Shown: positions 25,817-34,866 of the stretch, piece after piece
Numbering within the stretch: position 1 is the first letter of the stretch
How the letters are laid out: the number at the start of each line of letters is the position of its first letter
NCBI GenBank assembly: GCA_047518265.1
Contig: JAKZRG010000027.1
Location: 1 to 64,000, forward strand
Length of the DNA: 64,000 nucleotides
Direction of reading: 5' to 3'
Source: Oceanospirillum sp047518265
GTDB taxonomy: Bacteria; Pseudomonadota; Gammaproteobacteria; Pseudomonadales; Halomonadaceae
The notes under the pieces: model-generated
What the model was told of the DNA's origin: nothing
The model's database searches: none
What the model saw: the letters and a program-made list of their open reading frames with translations, nothing else
Translations under genes and position numbers: made by a program

Positions 25817-26746
25817 ATGAATGCCAAACAGTTAGGGGCCTTTCGGGCCGTGATGATGTCGGGCTCTATGAGTGATGCCTCACGGATGCTTTATGTCTCT
25901 CAACCGGCGGTGTCTCGTTTGATTAAGGATTTGGAAGAGTCTCTGGGCTTTGCGCTGTTTGATCGTCGAAACAGTCGGCTTTATCCCACTCAGGGGGCTC
26001 ATGCATTTTATCGGGAGGTAGAGCGGCATTACATTGGCATGGATAACTTGGCACAGGCGGCGGATCAGATCCGAATGATGCGTCGGGGGCGTTTGCGTAT
26101 TGCGGCGATGCCTGCTTTAGCTTCCAGTATTATGCCCGCTATTTTGAGTCGTTTTTTACACAGCCGAGAGGATGTATCTGCCAATTTTGCCCCCCATTTA
26201 TCGGTGGAATTGGCGAATCGGGTGGGTGCGCAGAAGTTTGATCTGGGTTTGGCCATGTTGCCCGTAGAGAACAAGGAGATCAGTTATGGCCCCTGTTATC
26301 AGGTGAATTGTCAGTGTATCGCTCCTGAAGGACACCGCTTTGAACAGAAAGAGGTGGTAGCAGCAGGTGACTTACACCGAGAGCCCTTTATTCCCATTGG
26401 CCTAGAAAACACCATCCTCAGGTTTAAGATTGATGATGCCCTGCGTAAGAGCCGAGCCAAACCCGATGAACGTATTGAAACCATGTTATTGCCCACAGCA
26501 GCTCAGCTGGTAGAGCAGGGACTAGGGGTTTCCATTGTTGATCCTTTTACCGCACATGCTTTTGCTGATAAAAACATTGTGATCCGGCCCTTTGAACCCG
26601 CAGTGCCCTTTTACTTTGGTTTTATTGTGCCCGTTAATCAGCCTATTTCTGGACTGACTCAGGAGTTTATTGATTGTTTTGAGGCCTATGTGGCAGAGAG
26701 CTTTATTCTCAATCCGGTTAATCCAGAGGATATTGGGGTGGTGTAA
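25817..26746 (+). CDS. LysR family regulator of the TRAP/D-amino acid cluster
   Basis: 309 residues. The N-terminal helix-turn-helix (LGAFRAVMMSGSMSDASRMLYVSQPAVSRLIKDLE) and a two-lobed effector domain resemble the opine/amino-acid-responsive LysR branch (NocR/OccR-like). It is divergent from the RidA gene with about 157 bases between them, so it probably activates the ridA-dctPQM-dehydrogenase run. The inducer is likely the imported solute; this is inference. Confidence 0.87.
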   Translation: MNAKQLGAFRAVMMSGSMSDASRMLYVSQPAVSRLIKDLEESLGFALFDRRNSRLYPTQGAHAFYREVERHYIGMDNLAQAADQIRMMRRGRLRIAAMPALASSIMPAILSRFLHSREDVSANFAPHLSVELANRVGAQKFDLGLAMLPVENKEISYGPCYQVNCQCIAPEGHRFEQKEVVAAGDLHREPFIPIGLENTILRFKIDDALRKSRAKPDERIETMLLPTAAQLVEQGLGVSIVDPFTAHAFADKNIVIRPFEPAVPFYFGFIVPVNQPISGLTQEFIDCFEAYVAESFILNPVNPEDIGVV

Positions 26747-26755
26747 AGGGATTGC

Positions 26756-27415
26756 TTACTCCGTTGGAAAACCTGCCGCTTTCCATTCCGGGTAGCCTTC
26801 TTCATAGCGACGTACCTGGAAGCCATGGCTGCGTAAAATTTGAGCAGCTTCATGGGACCAAATACAATAGGGGCCTCGGCAATAGGCCATCACTTCACGA
26901 TCGGCGGGCAGGCGATCAAGCATCTGTTCCAATTGATCAATGGGGATATTCACCGCGCCCTGCAGGTGCCCCGAGTGATATTCACCCTCCGGGCGTACAT
27001 CTAATAGGGTGACATTGCCTTTTTCTATGGCGTCTTTTAGAGCGTCTCTTGATATGGCTTCGAGAGGCTCTTTGGCATCGGTATCATGAAAAAGCTGACC
27101 GATAAGGCGCTCCATTTCTGCCAGATTAGTCTCGGCAATTTGCCTCATCATTCCCATCAGTAAGGGGATGCGCTCATCGGTTAGTTGATAAAAAATCTGT
27201 CGGCTTTCTCTTCGTGCGGTCACTAATCCGGCTCTGCGTAGGTGTTGCAGGTGCTGGGATGTATTTCCCACCGTCAAATTGGTGCAATTGGCTAGACTGT
27301 CTACAGAGGCTTCGCCTTGTGCTAATTGTTCGAGTAGGGCCAATCGATGGCCATTACCCAGTGCCTTGCCGACTAAAGCCAGCATATCGAATAAATCTTG
27401 ACGGGGGTTAGTCAT
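26756..27415 (-). CDS. ArsR-type repressor fused to a rhodanese domain
   Basis: 219 residues from ATG 27415 (AGAGG five bases upstream). An ArsR winged helix (about 8-90, LTVGNTSQHLQHLRRAGLVTARRESRQIFYQL) is followed by a rhodanese domain (about 120-215, LLDVRPEGEYHSGHLQGAVNIP) with the active loop CRGPYC. Such fusions sense reactive sulfur or related species through the rhodanese cysteine. It is divergent from an MFS gene, with two palindromes between, so it probably represses both itself and the transporter. Confidence 0.9.
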   Translation of the reverse strand: MTNPRQDLFDMLALVGKALGNGHRLALLEQLAQGEASVDSLANCTNLTVGNTSQHLQHLRRAGLVTARRESRQIFYQLTDERIPLLMGMMRQIAETNLAEMERLIGQLFHDTDAKEPLEAISRDALKDAIEKGNVTLLDVRPEGEYHSGHLQGAVNIPIDQLEQMLDRLPADREVMAYCRGPYCIWSHEAAQILRSHGFQVRRYEEGYPEWKAAGFPTE

Positions 27416-27475
27416 ATACACCTCTGTTTTCTTACCTAAAAGGATACCGAAGGAGGCAATCTATAGCTACTCTCT

Positions 27476-27547
27476 AATATTCTATTAATCAATAGAATAT
27501 TGACTTATGCCCTTTGTGATCGATATTCTACTAATCAATAGAATGTT
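27476..27547. promoter_or_regulatory. Two ArsR-type operator palindromes
   Basis: Copy one (27476-27501) is a perfect 11+11 inverted repeat, AATATTCTATT-AATC-AATAGAATATT. Copy two (27522-27547) repeats ATATTCTACT-AATC-AATAGAATG with small changes. Their centres are 46 bases apart. They fill the divergent promoter region of the ArsR-rhodanese and MFS genes. Confidence 0.75.
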
Positions 27548-27579
27548 GTTTAGTGTAATAAATTGAGGGGATGTCGCTA

Positions 27580-28776
27580 ATGACAGAGTTACCGGGTGAA
27601 AAAAGAAATATAGCAATCTTAGTGATCAGTCAGACTCTGTTTATGATTGCATCCATAACTGTCATGACGTTGAGCGGTATGGTGGGACAACAACTGGCTT
27701 CTGATCCACAATTGGCCACATTACCCATTGCGATCATGATGATAGGTACTCTTATCTCTACGCTGCCTGCTTCCTTGTTTATGAAACGGGTGGGAAGACG
27801 AATGGGTTTTATCATCGGGGCTATTCTGGGGATTAGCGGTGGTTTGGTGAGTTATGCTGGAGTCTCGATCAGCTCGTTTGGGCTATTCTGTGTTGGTAAT
27901 CTATTACTTGGTTTTTATCAGGGGTTTGCCATGTACTATCGCTTTGCGGCGGTAGATGTCTCCAGTCCGAAGTTTCGTAGTCGAGCCATTTCCTATGTGT
28001 TGGCTGGTGGCATTATGGCTGCTTTTCTGGGGCCGTGGAACGCCAGAATGGCAGCGGACTTAATCGCTGATGTACCTAATGGAGCCCCCTATTTAGTGAT
28101 CGCTCTACTTGCTGCAGTGGCTGTGTGCCTGCTTAGTGGACTAAAAGTTCCGGTCAGTGGTGAGCCTCAGCCCACGGATATTAGCCGTCCGATGCCAAGT
28201 ATTGCCAAACAACCGGCTTTTCTAGTGGCTGTTATAGCCAGTTCGCTGGGTTATGCCATAATGGTTTTAGTGATGACTGCAACGCCTTTGACTATGAAGT
28301 CCATGTCCTATGAGATGGCGGACATTGCTTTTATTATGCAGTGGCATGTTTTAGGCATGTTTGTGCCTTCCTTATTTACCGGCAATTTGATTGCTCGTTT
28401 TGGTGTTAACAATATTTTAATGGCTGGAGCCATCATACTGGTGGGGTCGGCATTCATTGCCATGCTAGATACTACACTTCCCTTCTTTTGGTTTTCTTTA
28501 GTGTTACTGGGTATTGGCTGGAACTTCCTGTTTGTGGGAGGTAGTACTCTGCTTTCGACAGTGCATACCGAAACCGAACGGGGTAAGGTCCAGGGCATTA
28601 ATGACCTGATTGTTTTTTCCTTTTCTGCATTTGGTTCCATGATATCGGGCTCTCTATTGCATCATCTGGGCTGGGCAACGCTTAATCAGATGATGTTGCC
28701 GATATTGGCGCTTATCGTGATTGCAGTTTTATGGCTAAAAAGTCACCGTTCAATTAAGTCTATTGTGCATCAGTAG
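27580..28776 (+). CDS. MFS transporter controlled by ArsR-rhodanese
   Basis: A 398-residue inner-membrane protein with about 12 hydrophobic helices. The loop-2 motif FMKRVGRRMGF is present. ATG 27580 is preferred because GAGGGG lies nine bases upstream; ATG 27571 abuts it. A role in exporting the compound sensed by the divergent repressor is likely, but the substrate is not known. Confidence 0.87.
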   Translation: MTELPGEKRNIAILVISQTLFMIASITVMTLSGMVGQQLASDPQLATLPIAIMMIGTLISTLPASLFMKRVGRRMGFIIGAILGISGGLVSYAGVSISSFGLFCVGNLLLGFYQGFAMYYRFAAVDVSSPKFRSRAISYVLAGGIMAAFLGPWNARMAADLIADVPNGAPYLVIALLAAVAVCLLSGLKVPVSGEPQPTDISRPMPSIAKQPAFLVAVIASSLGYAIMVLVMTATPLTMKSMSYEMADIAFIMQWHVLGMFVPSLFTGNLIARFGVNNILMAGAIILVGSAFIAMLDTTLPFFWFSLVLLGIGWNFLFVGGSTLLSTVHTETERGKVQGINDLIVFSFSAFGSMISGSLLHHLGWATLNQMMLPILALIVIAVLWLKSHRSIKSIVHQ

Positions 28777-28832
28777 GTTTATCTAGCGGTGGGAAGCTAA
28801 GTGTATGCCATAAATAAGGTTGGGGAATGAGA

Positions 28833-28871
28833 CAGGCTAAGACAATAATATCTTAGCCTGCTTCACTTTTT
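28833..28871 (+). terminator. Intrinsic terminator after the MFS gene
   Basis: A perfect 10-bp stem, CAGGCTAAGA (28833-28842) with TCTTAGCCTG (28851-28860), is followed on the plus strand by CTTCACTTTTT. Confidence 0.75.
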
Positions 28872-28881
28872 GGCTGCTCAG

Positions 28882-30450
28882 TTAATCTAGAGCTTGCCAG
28901 TCAAACTGTACCAAATTGCGAATGTGGGTATTAAAAATCATGCCCACTTCAAACACCTGTTCACCCTGTTGTTTATACTTTTCAGCATACCCTTGTTGCT
29001 GGATATGCTGTAACGCAGGGTTTGGTGTTTTAAGTTGATAATCCTTTGATGTATCCCGTTTAAACTCCATCACGTAGATATTATTGCCCAGCATAATCGT
29101 CATATCGGCTTGACCATGATTGTTGATATCTTCTGGGATAATAGTGGCGTTTAAGCTAGCAAAAAAGGCATAGAGCACACTGGCATAATAACCTTCCGCA
29201 TTAGGCAAATCATTATGGGTAAAGTTACGCCAGGGAATGCTGGAAAATAGACGAGTAATCTCCTGCTCCAGCTTATTAAGATCACCGCTATTTAACAGTT
29301 GATAGAGCCTTTTTCGCCATTTCATAGAGGTGGATGTGAGCTCTGTATAAGCCTGAATAAAGTGACTGTTTAAGGCCGTGCGAACTTCTTGATTAGGTAT
29401 TTTAAGTTGGTAGCTAGGGCCAAATATCTCATCATTAATGACGCTGTCTATGGTGAGATAGCCTGCTTGAAATAACAGCGTCGTTGGGTCAATTCTTTCA
29501 ATATCAAAAGAGTCTAATATCTCTTCACCAACATCTACATTCTCTAACTCAGGTAAAAAGTATTGCTGCTGTTTAAACAGTTTTAATAAGAAAGAGGGGC
29601 TACCGGTTTCAAACCAATAGTTGCGATAAGCATGATCTTTATTGATAAATAGGAGAATATCGTAGGGGTTATATACTGCTTCACCACAGAAATGATAACC
29701 GTTGTACCAATCTTCCAGCTTTTGCCAATTCACACCAGACAAATGTTGGGAAAATTCAGTTTTCAGATCTTGTTCGGTATAGCCGCAAAGAGTGGCATAA
29801 CGCTTATCCAGAGTAATGTCTTTAATCTGATTAATACCACTGAATAGACTAACCTTAGAAAGGTTGGTCACTCCCGTCATAAAGATAAAGCGAATATGCC
29901 GATCCTGGCCTTTTATTACTGAATAGAAGCTTTTCAGTACCTCTCTAACTGCCGTCGCCTGTTCCAAGTGTTCAATATTGTCCAGAATAGGCTTGTCGTA
30001 TTCATCTATGAGAATAACAACTTGTTGCTGTTGGGATTGTTTGGCCGCTTCTTGTATCAGTCGAGTAAAGCGAATGGCTGGGTTAGTATGGTGGTCTACA
30101 TCGAGATTCAATGCTTGTTGGTTTTCATCCAACTGCTGATGTAACCAATCATCCAACACCTCCAGGCTATGTACACCTGCGTTGGCAAGGTCAATTTGGA
30201 TCACTGGCCAGCTTTTCTGCCAGTCCCATCGGGACTCAAGGTATAAACCCTCAAAGAGTGCCTTTCTCCCTTCAAAGATGGACTTCATGGTATCCAGCAA
30301 CAAGCTTTTACCAAAACGGCGAGGGCGAGAAAGGAAGTAGCGTCCAGCGCCTTCTAGCATTTGGGCAACCATCGGTGTTTTGTCGATTTAAACAAAGTCA
30401 CCTTCGATAATACTGGAGAACGTTTGAATGCCGATGGGGAGCTTTTTCAT
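28882..30450 (-). pseudogene. AAA-ATPase/PD-(D/E)XK family gene with in-frame nonsense codon
   Basis: Translated from ATG 30450, the frame begins with the family start MKKLPIGIQTF and meets TAA at 30388-30390 (codon 21). The aligned residue in the family, including the intact copy at 39084, is Tyr (Y-x-DKT). After the stop the frame stays open for 501 codons with RPRRFGKS (P-loop), VVILIDEYDKPIL and a C-terminal nuclease motif (AD...YVMEFK). A restart at Met27 is possible but has no ribosome site. One base change explains the break. This family has an N-terminal AAA-like domain and a PD-(D/E)XK nuclease; its role is unproven. Confidence 0.85.
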
Positions 30451-30665
30451 TAGGTATCCCATGCCAGATAATTTCAGGCGTACTAATTAGTCTATGCTTG
30501 CAGGCAGTATAACTGATTAAAAGCTGGGCTTCTGTGATTTGATTAGATAGCGACGAGCAGTCCATCCATGGCCCTCAGCGATTAATGCTAGCTGAAAGCC
30601 ATAGAGAACGGAGTACATTGTAGAATGTCTGAAGGGTATTAGCCTTTCGAAAGGCAGGGATAGAC

Positions 30666-31649
30666 TTAACGTAACCAGCTATTCAAAGTGGCTGGAGAGC
30701 GTTGCAGCCATTCTGCCATCTGATCAAAGTGACCGGCTTCTTTACTTTTCTCTGCCAGTTGTACGCGAGCTTGAGTCAAAATTTCACCCCGCTTGCGGCC
30801 TTTTACTTCATCACTGCTAACAGAAAATGATTGGCAAACCTGATCAATGATGCCTTGTACGCCATCTTTCTTCTTAGGCTTTTTAGCTTTTTCAGATTTT
30901 GCTGGAGCAGCCTTTTTCGATGCGCTTTTTTTACTCTTTTCAGCTTTAGCTGCTTTGCTATCCGTGTTGGATTGGCTGTCAGCATCTGCTTTTTTATCGG
31001 CCTTTTTAGACGCTTTCTTTTCTGCCGGTTTTTCTGCTTGGATTGCCAGATGCTGAAGACTGTTCACATGGCTCTGTAACAGCTGTTTTAATGCGGGTGA
31101 TAATTCATCGATCACTGTTTGTTCTGGCTGTTTGGATAAAATCCAATAAGACCCGCTTTCTGTCAGAATGTCCTGTTTATTGAGTTCTTCCAATATTTTC
31201 GATGTGGCACTAAAAGCAGCTTGGATTTGCTGTAATGCATCTAGATATTGGCGTAGCTTTTTTGTCGGCTTCTTTTTTGAGGTGATTAGCTTTTGGCCAT
31301 CACCCACAAAGTGAGGGGCATCGGCGTAATAGGCTAACTTTTTCTCTTCGCCTTGAGTCACCCAACTAAAAGGGTACAGGCCTAAAAGTGCAGGCACTCG
31401 TTTAATCGGCCACTGATTATCATCTGTGATAACCGGTTTACCTTTACGATTAAGAAGAATGCTCAATTCAAGTTCACCGGCTAGATTCTTACGAAACACC
31501 AGAGGTAAAACCTGAGAAAAAGCGATCGCTTCCTGAATATGTACCGGAATGTGGGGCCATTTTGCTGCAAAATGGCAGCCTGATTCTTCATGAAAACGTA
31601 AGCTGCTGTCATCAGTAGAAAAAAGTTGAATCTGTTGTTTTTTAGTCAT
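30666..31649 (-). CDS. SapC-like protein fused to a DnaA-C-like DNA-binding tail
   Basis: 327 residues from ATG 31649. Residues about 25-190 resemble the SapC family (HIPVHIQEAIAFSQVLPLVF, then PALLGLYPFSW). A Lys/Ala-rich, histone-H1-like linker follows (about 200-260, KKASKKADKKADADS). The last 60 residues (IIDQVCQSFSVSSDEVKGRKRG...MAEWLQRSPATLNSWL) look like the DnaA domain-IV-type helix-turn-helix seen at the end of REP-associated transposases. The combination suggests a DNA-associated protein. I do not know its function. Confidence 0.7.
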   Translation of the reverse strand: MTKKQQIQLFSTDDSSLRFHEESGCHFAAKWPHIPVHIQEAIAFSQVLPLVFRKNLAGELELSILLNRKGKPVITDDNQWPIKRVPALLGLYPFSWVTQGEEKKLAYYADAPHFVGDGQKLITSKKKPTKKLRQYLDALQQIQAAFSATSKILEELNKQDILTESGSYWILSKQPEQTVIDELSPALKQLLQSHVNSLQHLAIQAEKPAEKKASKKADKKADADSQSNTDSKAAKAEKSKKSASKKAAPAKSEKAKKPKKKDGVQGIIDQVCQSFSVSSDEVKGRKRGEILTQARVQLAEKSKEAGHFDQMAEWLQRSPATLNSWLR

Positions 31650-31963
31650 AGTGATCGTTTTATTGTTGTAGGTGCGTTCCTGCAACCCTCAAAATGAAGA
31701 AGCGTCTCTGCTTCATCCATATGCTGCGACCCTCTTTTGAAGGGAGGAACCCGCGACCATTTGGCTGCCACAAAAATTAGTGGTGCGTATTCTACGGGCT
31801 TTATGGTGTTTTGCCCAGCTTACCAAAGTTTACAGTGGGTTCCTTGGAATGGGGACAGCGATATATTCAGGTATTGTAAGAGCTCTATCCTGTCAGAATA
31901 GAGCATATAATATGTACTATTTAAGCCGCGCTGGGGAGTATCGAATGTAATGAATTCAAAGGG
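31650..31963. other. Intergenic region with small hairpins
   Basis: About 310 bases without a gene. Hairpins are seen at GAAGC/GCTTC (near 31705), CCCTTCAAAAGAGGG (minus strand, near 31735) and GCTCTAT/ATAGAGC (31882-31904). None has a convincing T-tract. No tRNA-like fold was recognised. Confidence 0.4.
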
Positions 31964-33163
31964 TTAAACCACTTCCCCTGCCACCCAACCACTAGACCAA
32001 GCCCACTGGAAATTAAAGCCGCCCAGATGGCCTGAGACATCCATCACCTCGCCAATAAAATATAACCCTGGTGCCTTTTTCGCTTCCATGGTTTTAGAGG
32101 ATAGCTCGTCTGTATCCACGCCACCTAGGGTCACCTCTGCGGTGCGATAGCCTTCTGTACCAGAGATTTTTGGCTGCCAATGATGCAGTTGTTGTGCAAT
32201 CGCTTCTATCTGAGCGTTACTCAGTTCACTGGTGGTTTTGTTTTCAAACCAGTGTTCACACAAGGCTTTTGCCAAGCGGCTGGGTAGGTGCTCGGAGAGG
32301 ATGGTTTTTAACTCCAATTTAGGACGATCTTGGCGGAGTTTTTTTAGCTCCTCTTCCAATTCAAGGCTTGGCAATAGATCAATTTCCAATACATCGCCAG
32401 ACTTCCAGTAGGAAGAGATCTGTAATACCGGTGGACCACTGAGTCCTCTATGGGTAAATAACAGACTGCCGGTAAAGCTCTGACCATTACAGCTTAAACT
32501 GGCAGGTGTACTCAGACCGGATAGAGGCTCTGTCAGGCTTTTCTCTTCTGGTTGTAACGTGAAGGGCACTAAAGCTGCCGAACGTGGCAAAAGTTTGATA
32601 TCAAACTGTTCCGCTACCTGATAACCAAAACTGCTGGCACCCATTGTTGGCATGGATAAGCCGCCAGTGGCAATGACTAGGGACTGGCATTGGTAATCAC
32701 CCTGATTGGTGATTAGGTGGTAGCGGTAGGGCGCTAAGCTATCATCCAGTTTTCTAATGGATTTGATCTCGGTCTTCAGTTGCAAGTTGGCACCTGCCTC
32801 TGCGGTTTCTTTTAGCATCATATCCAAAATTGCTTTGGATTTTAGATCCGAGAACAGCTGTCCCTCTTCTTTTTCATGGTAAGGCAGGCCGTGTTTGTCC
32901 ACCATGGCGATAAAATCCCATTGGGTGTAACGGCTTAGGGCTGACTTACAGAAATGAGGGTTCTGAGAGAGGTAACGATTGGCTTCAATATAGTAGTTCG
33001 TGAAGTTACAACGACCACCACCGGAAACCATAATCTTATTACCAGCTTTACGGGCATGATCCAGAATTAGCACACTGCGTTGGCGTTGTCCGGCGCTGAC
33101 GGCACACATCAAACCGGCGGCACCGGCACCAATAATAATGACATCTTGCTGTTGAATGGCCAT
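31964..33163 (-). CDS. YhiN/HI0933-family flavoprotein
   Basis: 399 residues with an N-terminal FAD-binding motif (VIIIGAGAAGLMCAVSAGQR), the family signature SGGGRCNFTN and the C-terminal FNFQWAWSSGWVAGE. Members are NAD(P)/FAD-dependent oxidoreductases with few known substrates. It is a common single-copy gene in gammaproteobacteria and its neighbours give no hint. The ATG has AGGT eight bases upstream. Confidence 0.9.
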   Translation of the reverse strand: MAIQQQDVIIIGAGAAGLMCAVSAGQRQRSVLILDHARKAGNKIMVSGGGRCNFTNYYIEANRYLSQNPHFCKSALSRYTQWDFIAMVDKHGLPYHEKEEGQLFSDLKSKAILDMMLKETAEAGANLQLKTEIKSIRKLDDSLAPYRYHLITNQGDYQCQSLVIATGGLSMPTMGASSFGYQVAEQFDIKLLPRSAALVPFTLQPEEKSLTEPLSGLSTPASLSCNGQSFTGSLLFTHRGLSGPPVLQISSYWKSGDVLEIDLLPSLELEEELKKLRQDRPKLELKTILSEHLPSRLAKALCEHWFENKTTSELSNAQIEAIAQQLHHWQPKISGTEGYRTAEVTLGGVDTDELSSKTMEAKKAPGLYFIGEVMDVSGHLGGFNFQWAWSSGWVAGEVV

Positions 33164-33278
33164 GGGATCATACCTGTTGCTTTCACTAAAAGAGCGCGCA
33201 CTCTAGTGAAATGGCAGCAGACTGTAAAGCTTCGGCTAGGTTATAGGGCTTGTGCTCGGTATCTTTCTGCCCTTTTCT

Positions 33279-33467
33279 TCAGGGATTGATAAAATCTGGA
33301 CACTGTATACATAAAGGAAAGAGTTTACGGTAAGTTTCGGCCAACTGGGTTAGTCGCAGTAGTTCGCTTAGATTATTCACTTCGCTAACTGTTAGCAAGA
33401 TACGAACCCCTTCTAATAGGTTTTCATCCTTCCAGCCTTTTAGCACTTCAAATTGAGTCTCTGACAT
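33279..33467 (-). CDS. Small hypothetical protein, 62 residues
   Basis: An ATG-started frame, mostly helical, ending PLCIQCPDFINP with a CxxC pair. No family recognised. The ribosome site is only moderate (AGAAGCGG). It could be co-transcribed with the YhiN gene downstream on the same strand. Confidence 0.45.
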   Translation of the reverse strand: MSETQFEVLKGWKDENLLEGVRILLTVSEVNNLSELLRLTQLAETYRKLFPLCIQCPDFINP

Positions 33468-33610
33468 TTGAGTCCGCTTCTTTAGTCATTTTTCTGAGAC
33501 TATACGCTGCTTTTATTGCATCGCAATAATAATTTTGTGACATTTATTAGCGGATTGTTAAGGGATGATTAAATAACCGATAATCGTCACTGTTTACTTC
33601 AAGCCTTTTC

Positions 33611-33647
33611 GAAAATGTCGGGTCGTTTAATTCGTATAGACCCGACA
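33611..33647 (-). terminator. Intrinsic terminator after the DUF3095 gene
   Basis: A perfect 9-bp stem, TGTCGGGTC (33616-33624) with GACCCGACA (33639-33647), is followed on the minus strand by TTTTC. It begins eight bases after the stop. Confidence 0.7.
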
Positions 33648-33654
33648 ATCAGAT

Positions 33655-34833
33655 TTATAGGCTCTTTTGCTGTTTCAGTTGGCGTGCTGCTAAAGCGTAA
33701 CCACCATCGGCACCGTCAACAAAATGGAAGTGATCAACCCCACTTTGAAAGATCAGGCAGGTCAGTAGGGAGGCAGATGAAACGCTGGTGCCGTAATACA
33801 AAGTACCCTGTTGGAACTCTTCTTCCAGGCAGGCTTCCAGCTTTTTTCGTTGTTCGGCATTGCCTGCTAAAACCATACGCAACATATCATCGAACTTACG
33901 ATGATCGGAATTCGCAATCATATCGGTTTTATAATGGCCCCAATTATAACCGCTGACGGATATGGCTTTTTCCATCACCATGCTGCCGGAAAAAGCGATC
34001 AGGCGCATTTTTACCGCATACCATAAACGATAGAACCAACTACGATTACGGGTAAAAAGACGGTACTCACTTTGCAGCTTTTCCTGAGAATAGGTCATGC
34101 TCAGTTTATCGGCTTGCAGAGGATGGTGTTCGTCCCGGCTACCATAAATATCCGTGATGCGTTGCATCACATTACGATAGATTTGAGTCTGTTTTTCCAG
34201 AGTATCGCAGCGAGACTCAATCAGCACAGAGACTGTTTCTTCTTTAGGGCTGGGGATACGATCCCAACGGCACTGTAAACCGGAAAAATCCGCATCGGCG
34301 ACAATATGCTCTGGGATACTGTAGCGTTCGGGACATTCTTTTAACCAGTTCTCTGCGGCTTGTAAGCCGCCTCCCGTAAAGGAGGCTTGTGTTGCGCCGG
34401 GACTGATGCGCAGTTTACTGACTAATAGGGGGATGTGGTCTGCTGTTAATACAGAGACCGGTAAGAATCCGGTTCTAAGTTGTAGGTTGTAAGCTTGCTC
34501 AGAGATGGCAGCCGTGCCTTTTAAGGCGGCTAATGACGCTTCAAGGCAATCCGGCGGCACACATAAAGAGGCACCATCACCGCCAAAGATATAAGGGATT
34601 TCCAACCTCTCGCAGGCATTTAATACAGCGATAATACAGCTGGCTCCAAGAGTATTCACATCCTGATAGCGGTTGTTCTCAATCGCCTGAGTGGAACCTT
34701 TAATATCGGCTACCAGCACATACCAATCCTCTGGCACCTGTCGATAGGTGGCCAGCTCTAGCAACTCAGGAAAGGTAGAGACTTCTCCCAAGTCACGATA
34801 GAAATAACGGTTATGGTCAGTTTGTGCTGTCAT
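33655..34833 (-). CDS. DUF3095 family, class III nucleotide cyclase-like protein
   Basis: 392 residues from ATG 34833. The N-terminal part has YVLVADIKGSTQAIENNRYQDVN and YIFGGDGASLCV, matching the metal-binding strands of class III adenylate/guanylate cyclases as preserved in DUF3095. The C-terminal half (about 210-390) is the DUF3095-specific region. Cyclase activity has to my knowledge not been shown for this family. It is expressed just downstream of the asparaginase gene on the same strand, 33 bases away. Confidence 0.82.
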   Translation of the reverse strand: MTAQTDHNRYFYRDLGEVSTFPELLELATYRQVPEDWYVLVADIKGSTQAIENNRYQDVNTLGASCIIAVLNACERLEIPYIFGGDGASLCVPPDCLEASLAALKGTAAISEQAYNLQLRTGFLPVSVLTADHIPLLVSKLRISPGATQASFTGGGLQAAENWLKECPERYSIPEHIVADADFSGLQCRWDRIPSPKEETVSVLIESRCDTLEKQTQIYRNVMQRITDIYGSRDEHHPLQADKLSMTYSQEKLQSEYRLFTRNRSWFYRLWYAVKMRLIAFSGSMVMEKAISVSGYNWGHYKTDMIANSDHRKFDDMLRMVLAGNAEQRKKLEACLEEEFQQGTLYYGTSVSSASLLTCLIFQSGVDHFHFVDGADGGYALAARQLKQQKSL

Positions 34834-34866
34834 AGCAGGCAAGTCCTTATGAATATATCTGCGGTA

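Noticed and set aside
28882..30372. Treating the AAA/PD-(D/E)XK ORF from Met 30372 as a normal full gene
   Set aside because: The family N-terminus is found in frame upstream, behind one stop codon, and Met 30372 has no ribosome site.
30831..31079. Plus-strand Phe/Leu/Cys-rich ORFs of 69 and 82 residues
   Set aside because: They are antisense of the Lys/Ala-rich linker of the SapC-like gene, which gives false membrane-like sequences.
31680..31760. A tRNA-like GGTTCCTCCC segment
   Set aside because: No acceptor stem, anticodon arm or CCA could be fitted; it reads better as a small hairpin.
33615..33956. Plus-strand ORF of 113 residues
   Set aside because: It lies opposite the DUF3095 gene and its terminator, with no family likeness.
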